A program made the translations under genes and the position numbers. A DNA stretch of 8,982 bases, taken from NCBI GenBank assembly GCA_002695185.1, contig NZOF01000150.1, positions 2,729 to 11,710 of the forward strand. Reading direction: 5' to 3'. Below the pieces are notes generated by a model. It did no database searches. It saw only the letters and a list, made by a program, of their open reading frames with translations, and had not been told where the DNA came from. Position 1 is the first letter of the stretch. Each line of letters opens with the position of its first letter. This DNA comes from Erythrobacter sp. Its GTDB lineage: Bacteria; Pseudomonadota; Alphaproteobacteria; Sphingomonadales; Sphingomonadaceae. Below, in pieces: positions 7,118 to 8,982 of the stretch.

Positions 7118-8035
7118 TCACGAGATGGTCGACGCAATTTCCCGCGGATCTTCGTAGGTTGCGTCCATGAAAATCTGGGCACGGCGTTCGGATCTGAACT
7201 CAAGTCCGCGGGCCACACGGCCAGCGGCGTGCGTATAATCCAGCTCCGCCGCGATAGCTTCGTAATCGGCATTCGCGATGGCTGCGTTTAGGCGCGGACT
7301 TTCCCGTTCCGAGACGTTGCCGAGGCCGACGTTATAGACCAGATCGAGCAGGGCGTCGAATTCGTGCTGATGCAATGGAAGGTTGCCAACAAGGATGCGT
7401 ACGCCGCGTTCGGCAGTGATCAGGTCGCTCTCGAGAAAGTCGATTACCTGTTCGTCACTGATGCGGTCGCCAACGCGCAGATTGTCTGCGGGGCGAATAA
7501 GGTGGCCGACGCCGACTGTCGGGTAACCGGCAACGTCGCGATACACGGTGTATCGCACGCCTTCTTCCTCGATCAGCGCCTGTTTGAACTCTTCACTCGC
7601 CTTCAGCAGCGCTGCGGGCTTGCGGACTTCGTCCTGCGGCGTGATTGCCATCGAGAATTCGCTGGCCGGTGCACGCGACTTCTGCACGGGGCCGGTAAAG
7701 GCACCCAGGCTCATCGCGCCGACGCCCATCATCAGAGACGCGCGCTTGCGCGTCGATAGCTTCGGCTTGACGCTGTAGACCTTTGACGCGGCCCGGCGGG
7801 CTCGCTTGAGCTCGTCACGATGGCGACGATGCCTGCGTATACGCCCGATCAGGCCAAGCGCATTCTTCTGCTCGCCTGCATGCGGGGTCGACGTCCATTT
7901 TTCGTTTTCCAGCGGCCGATCGAGTTCTTCCATCAATTTCTTCAGCCGCTCGCTCTGTAGCGAATCCTTGGCGGCGGGACGAAGGGAAGAAATGTCGGTC
8001 GGCGCGGTGCTCTCTCGCTTGTTCTGTTCTGACAT
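7118..8035 (-). CDS. GH24 (T4-type) lysozyme with long N-terminal extension and membrane segment
   Basis: This 305-residue protein has a C-terminal GH24 lysozyme domain (about 144-300), which cleaves the glycan of peptidoglycan. The catalytic triad E158, D167 and T173 lies in EEEGVRYTVYRDVAGYPTVGVGH and has the same spacing as T4 lysozyme (E11, D20, T26). The first 98 residues are unusual: a charged helical part, then a strongly basic stretch (RIRRHRRHRDELKRARR). A weakly hydrophobic Gly/Ala-rich segment follows (SLMMGVGAMSLGAF, about 100-113). The basic side should stay in the cytoplasm and place the lysozyme domain in the periplasm. The segment may be an anchor, a signal-arrest-release helix or a late signal peptide. 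The ATG at 8035 has only a weak ribosome site (GAGG, 11 nt). No holin, spanin or other phage gene is nearby, so this looks like a host lysozyme. It is first in the cluster with thpR and a lipoprotein. Confidence 0.88.
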   Translation of the reverse strand: MSEQNKRESTAPTDISSLRPAAKDSLQSERLKKLMEELDRPLENEKWTSTPHAGEQKNALGLIGRIRRHRRHRDELKRARRAASKVYSVKPKLSTRKRASLMMGVGAMSLGAFTGPVQKSRAPASEFSMAITPQDEVRKPAALLKASEEFKQALIEEEGVRYTVYRDVAGYPTVGVGHLIRPADNLRVGDRISDEQVIDFLESDLITAERGVRILVGNLPLHQHEFDALLDLVYNVGLGNVSERESPRLNAAIANADYEAIAAELDYTHAAGRVARGLEFRSERRAQIFMDATYEDPREIASTIS

Positions 8036-8325
8036 TGTGCGGTGCGCCTCGTATAACTGTATTCTGCTGCCGGTCAGACGCGATTTCGTCTCCCGGGAAG
8101 CTCATCCATTCGAGCGAAATAAAATTGCATCGGGATGGCCATATGTGTCTTTAGAACGGTTCGCGGGACTGATTGGGTCCTCAGTTCACCGTATCTGGGC
8201 CACAGATGGGGGGCTGATCGTGTTCAATCGTCGGGCCAGGCGAGTCCGGGAAACTTCCTCACGCTGTCTGGTTGGAATTGGCGAAGCGCGTTCCATATTG
8301 GCTGCACGTCACGGCTCTCGCTTCG

Positions 8326-8338
8326 GGTCTTGAAGACC
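8326..8338. repeat. Symmetrical element GGTCTT-G-AAGACC
   Basis: Six bases on each side of a single G are perfectly complementary. The one-base centre is too tight for an RNA hairpin, so if it is functional it would be a double-stranded protein-binding site. It lies 26 nt upstream of the uvrA -35 hexamer. A 13-bp match of this kind can also arise by chance. Confidence 0.3.
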
Positions 8339-8364
8339 TTTCAACGCGGCGACGGCAACGTCTC

Positions 8365-8393
8365 TTGACAGTTTCGAACAGAACAGGAACACG
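8365..8393 (+). promoter_or_regulatory. Candidate sigma-70 type promoter of uvrA
   Basis: TTGACA at 8365-8370 matches the -35 consensus exactly. At 17 nt spacing the -10 position (8388-8393) reads AACACG, which is a poor match. The SOS box fills the spacer, so LexA would block the polymerase. If this promoter is right, transcription begins at about the uvrA ATG itself. Confidence 0.45.
8376..8390. promoter_or_regulatory. SOS box (LexA site) of uvrA, GAAC-N7-GAAC
   Basis: GAAC at 8376-8379 and GAAC at 8387-8390 are separated by exactly seven bases. This direct repeat (GTTC-N7-GTTC on the other strand) is the known alphaproteobacterial LexA site, unlike the CTG-N10-CAG site of E. coli. It lies 11 nt before the uvrA start and inside the candidate promoter. 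uvrA is a classic SOS gene, so position, sequence and target agree. Confidence 0.85.
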
Positions 8394-8401
8394 CCTCCTT
8401 T

Positions 8402-8982
8402 ATGGCACTAACGAAAATCTCCGTCCGCGGCGCGCGTGAACACAATCTCAAGGGCGTCGACATCGACCTGCCGCGCGATGCGCTGATCGTGATTACCGGG
8501 CTGTCCGGTTCGGGCAAAAGCTCGCTCGCCTTCGACACGATCTATGCCGAAGGGCAGCGGCGCTATGTCGAAAGCCTGAGCGCCTATGCGCGGCAGTTCC
8601 TCGAGATGATGCAGAAGCCCGATGTCGAGCATATCGACGGGCTTAGCCCCGCCATCTCGATCGAGCAGAAGACGACGAGCCGCAATCCCCGCTCGACGGT
8701 GGCGACGGTGACCGAGATATACGACTACATGCGTCTGCTGTGGGCGCGGGTGGGTGTGCCCTATTCGCCGGCCACCGGCCTGCCGATCGAGGCGCAGACC
8801 GTGTCCAACATGGTCGACCGGGTGATGGCGCTGCCCGAAGGCACGCGGGTATACCTGCTCGCGCCGGTCGTGCGCGGGCGCAAGGGTGAATACCGCAAGG
8901 AACTGGCCGAATGGCAGAAGGCCGGCTTCACCCGCGTGCGGATCGACGGCGAGATGTACGGGATCGAGGAAGCGCCCGCGCT
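8402..8982 (+). CDS. uvrA: Excinuclease ABC subunit A, N-terminal part (cut by window edge)
   Basis: UvrA is the damage-sensing ATPase of nucleotide excision repair. As a dimer it finds bulky DNA lesions with UvrB, then hands over to UvrB and UvrC. The first 193 codons are visible of a protein usually about 950 residues long. It begins [20 protein letters not shown], has Walker [10 protein letters not shown] at residues 33-41, and continues with the conserved [19 protein letters not shown] and [20 protein letters not shown]. At about residue 120, where E. coli has a CPDH segment, it reads YSPATG, which I believe is common in alphaproteobacteria. The ATG at 8402 gives the standard N-terminus. 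The upstream sequence ACGCCTCCTTT holds no good ribosome site; AGGA is 13 nt away. LexA control is indicated by the SOS box just upstream. Confidence 0.97.
   Translation, partial: MALTKISVRGAREHNLKGVDIDLPRDALIVITGLSGSGKSSLAFDTIYAEGQRRYVESLSAYARQFLEMMQKPDVEHIDGLSPAISIEQKTTSRNPRSTVATVTEIYDYMRLLWARVGVPYSPATGLPIEAQTVSNMVDRVMALPEGTRVYLLAPVVRGRKGEYRKELAEWQKAGFTRVRIDGEMYGIEEAPA

Larger units (their letters stand above)
8036..8401. other. Divergent intergenic region, lysozyme / uvrA
   Basis: This 366-nt region has no gene that I can support. Open frames of 77 and 175 codons cross it on the plus strand, but they have low-complexity or unconvincing proteins, and the longer one is the antisense of the lysozyme start. 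The right end contains the uvrA promoter and SOS box. A 13-bp symmetrical element lies at 8326-8338. CGAAGCG (8282-8288) is complementary to CGCTTCG (8319-8325) across 30 nt. I found no convincing promoter for the lysozyme gene, though it must lie here. The length leaves room for a small RNA, but nothing seen proves one. Confidence 0.55.

Noticed and set aside
8017..8034. A second SOS-like site at the lysozyme start (GAACAGAAC on the minus strand)
   Set aside because: One half-site is present, but at the correct 7-nt spacing the second half reads GCGA instead of GAAC. It lies in coding sequence (MSEQNK), so it is a chance resemblance to the real site at 8376-8390.
7118..8035. Lysozyme as evidence of a prophage or phage remnant
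   Set aside because: No holin, spanin, tail, capsid, integrase or attachment-like repeat is present. The neighbours are housekeeping genes and the base composition is like the rest.
7806..8333. A 175-codon plus-strand frame running from within the lysozyme gene into the intergenic region
   Set aside because: The first half is antisense to the lysozyme start and the protein is rich in Arg and Ser without any domain. No ribosome site was seen.

Overview
The window reads as ordinary chromosome from a GC-rich alphaproteobacterium, most likely a sphingomonad of the Erythrobacteraceae type. The Mdh and UvrA fragments read as alphaproteobacterial. A GAAC-N7-GAAC SOS box, the alphaproteobacterial form of LexA site, precedes uvrA. 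Other traits fit this group: a BtuB-like TonB-dependent receptor, a lipoprotein-type M3 peptidase, and several short genes without recognisable function. These are judgements from memory of the families, not from a search.

Layout from left to right. At 1-353 (minus) is the N-terminal part of malate dehydrogenase, cut by the window edge. Its upstream region (354-659) holds a striking cluster of TGCAAA/TTTGCA half-sites at 480-538. At 660-872 (minus) is a small gene of unknown function. A divergent intergenic region (873-1224) with a perfect TATAAT on the minus strand and a 7-bp inverted repeat leads to a BtuB-like TonB-dependent outer-membrane receptor (1225-3156, plus). A short unknown gene follows (3216-3521, plus). 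It converges with a Dcp-like M3 metallopeptidase lipoprotein (3528-5774, minus). A strong hairpin lies across the convergent 3' ends.

Upstream of the peptidase on the minus strand is a compact three-gene cluster read from 8035 to 5922. It encodes a chromosomal phage-type GH24 lysozyme with an unusual 98-residue cytoplasmic-looking N-terminal part, the RNA 2',3'-cyclic phosphodiesterase ThpR, and an unknown lipoprotein. Spacings are 12 nt and a 4-nt ATGA overlap, so the three genes are probably co-transcribed. A 366-nt divergent region (8036-8401) separates this cluster from uvrA (8402 to the window end, plus), which has a consensus -35 element and a perfect SOS box just before its start codon.

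There is no sign of a mobile element, CRISPR array, tRNA, rRNA or intact prophage. The most interesting points are the lysozyme architecture and its pairing with thpR and a lipoprotein, the TGCAAA half-site cluster upstream of mdh, and the SOS site of uvrA. I do not see a clear new defence or biosynthetic system.
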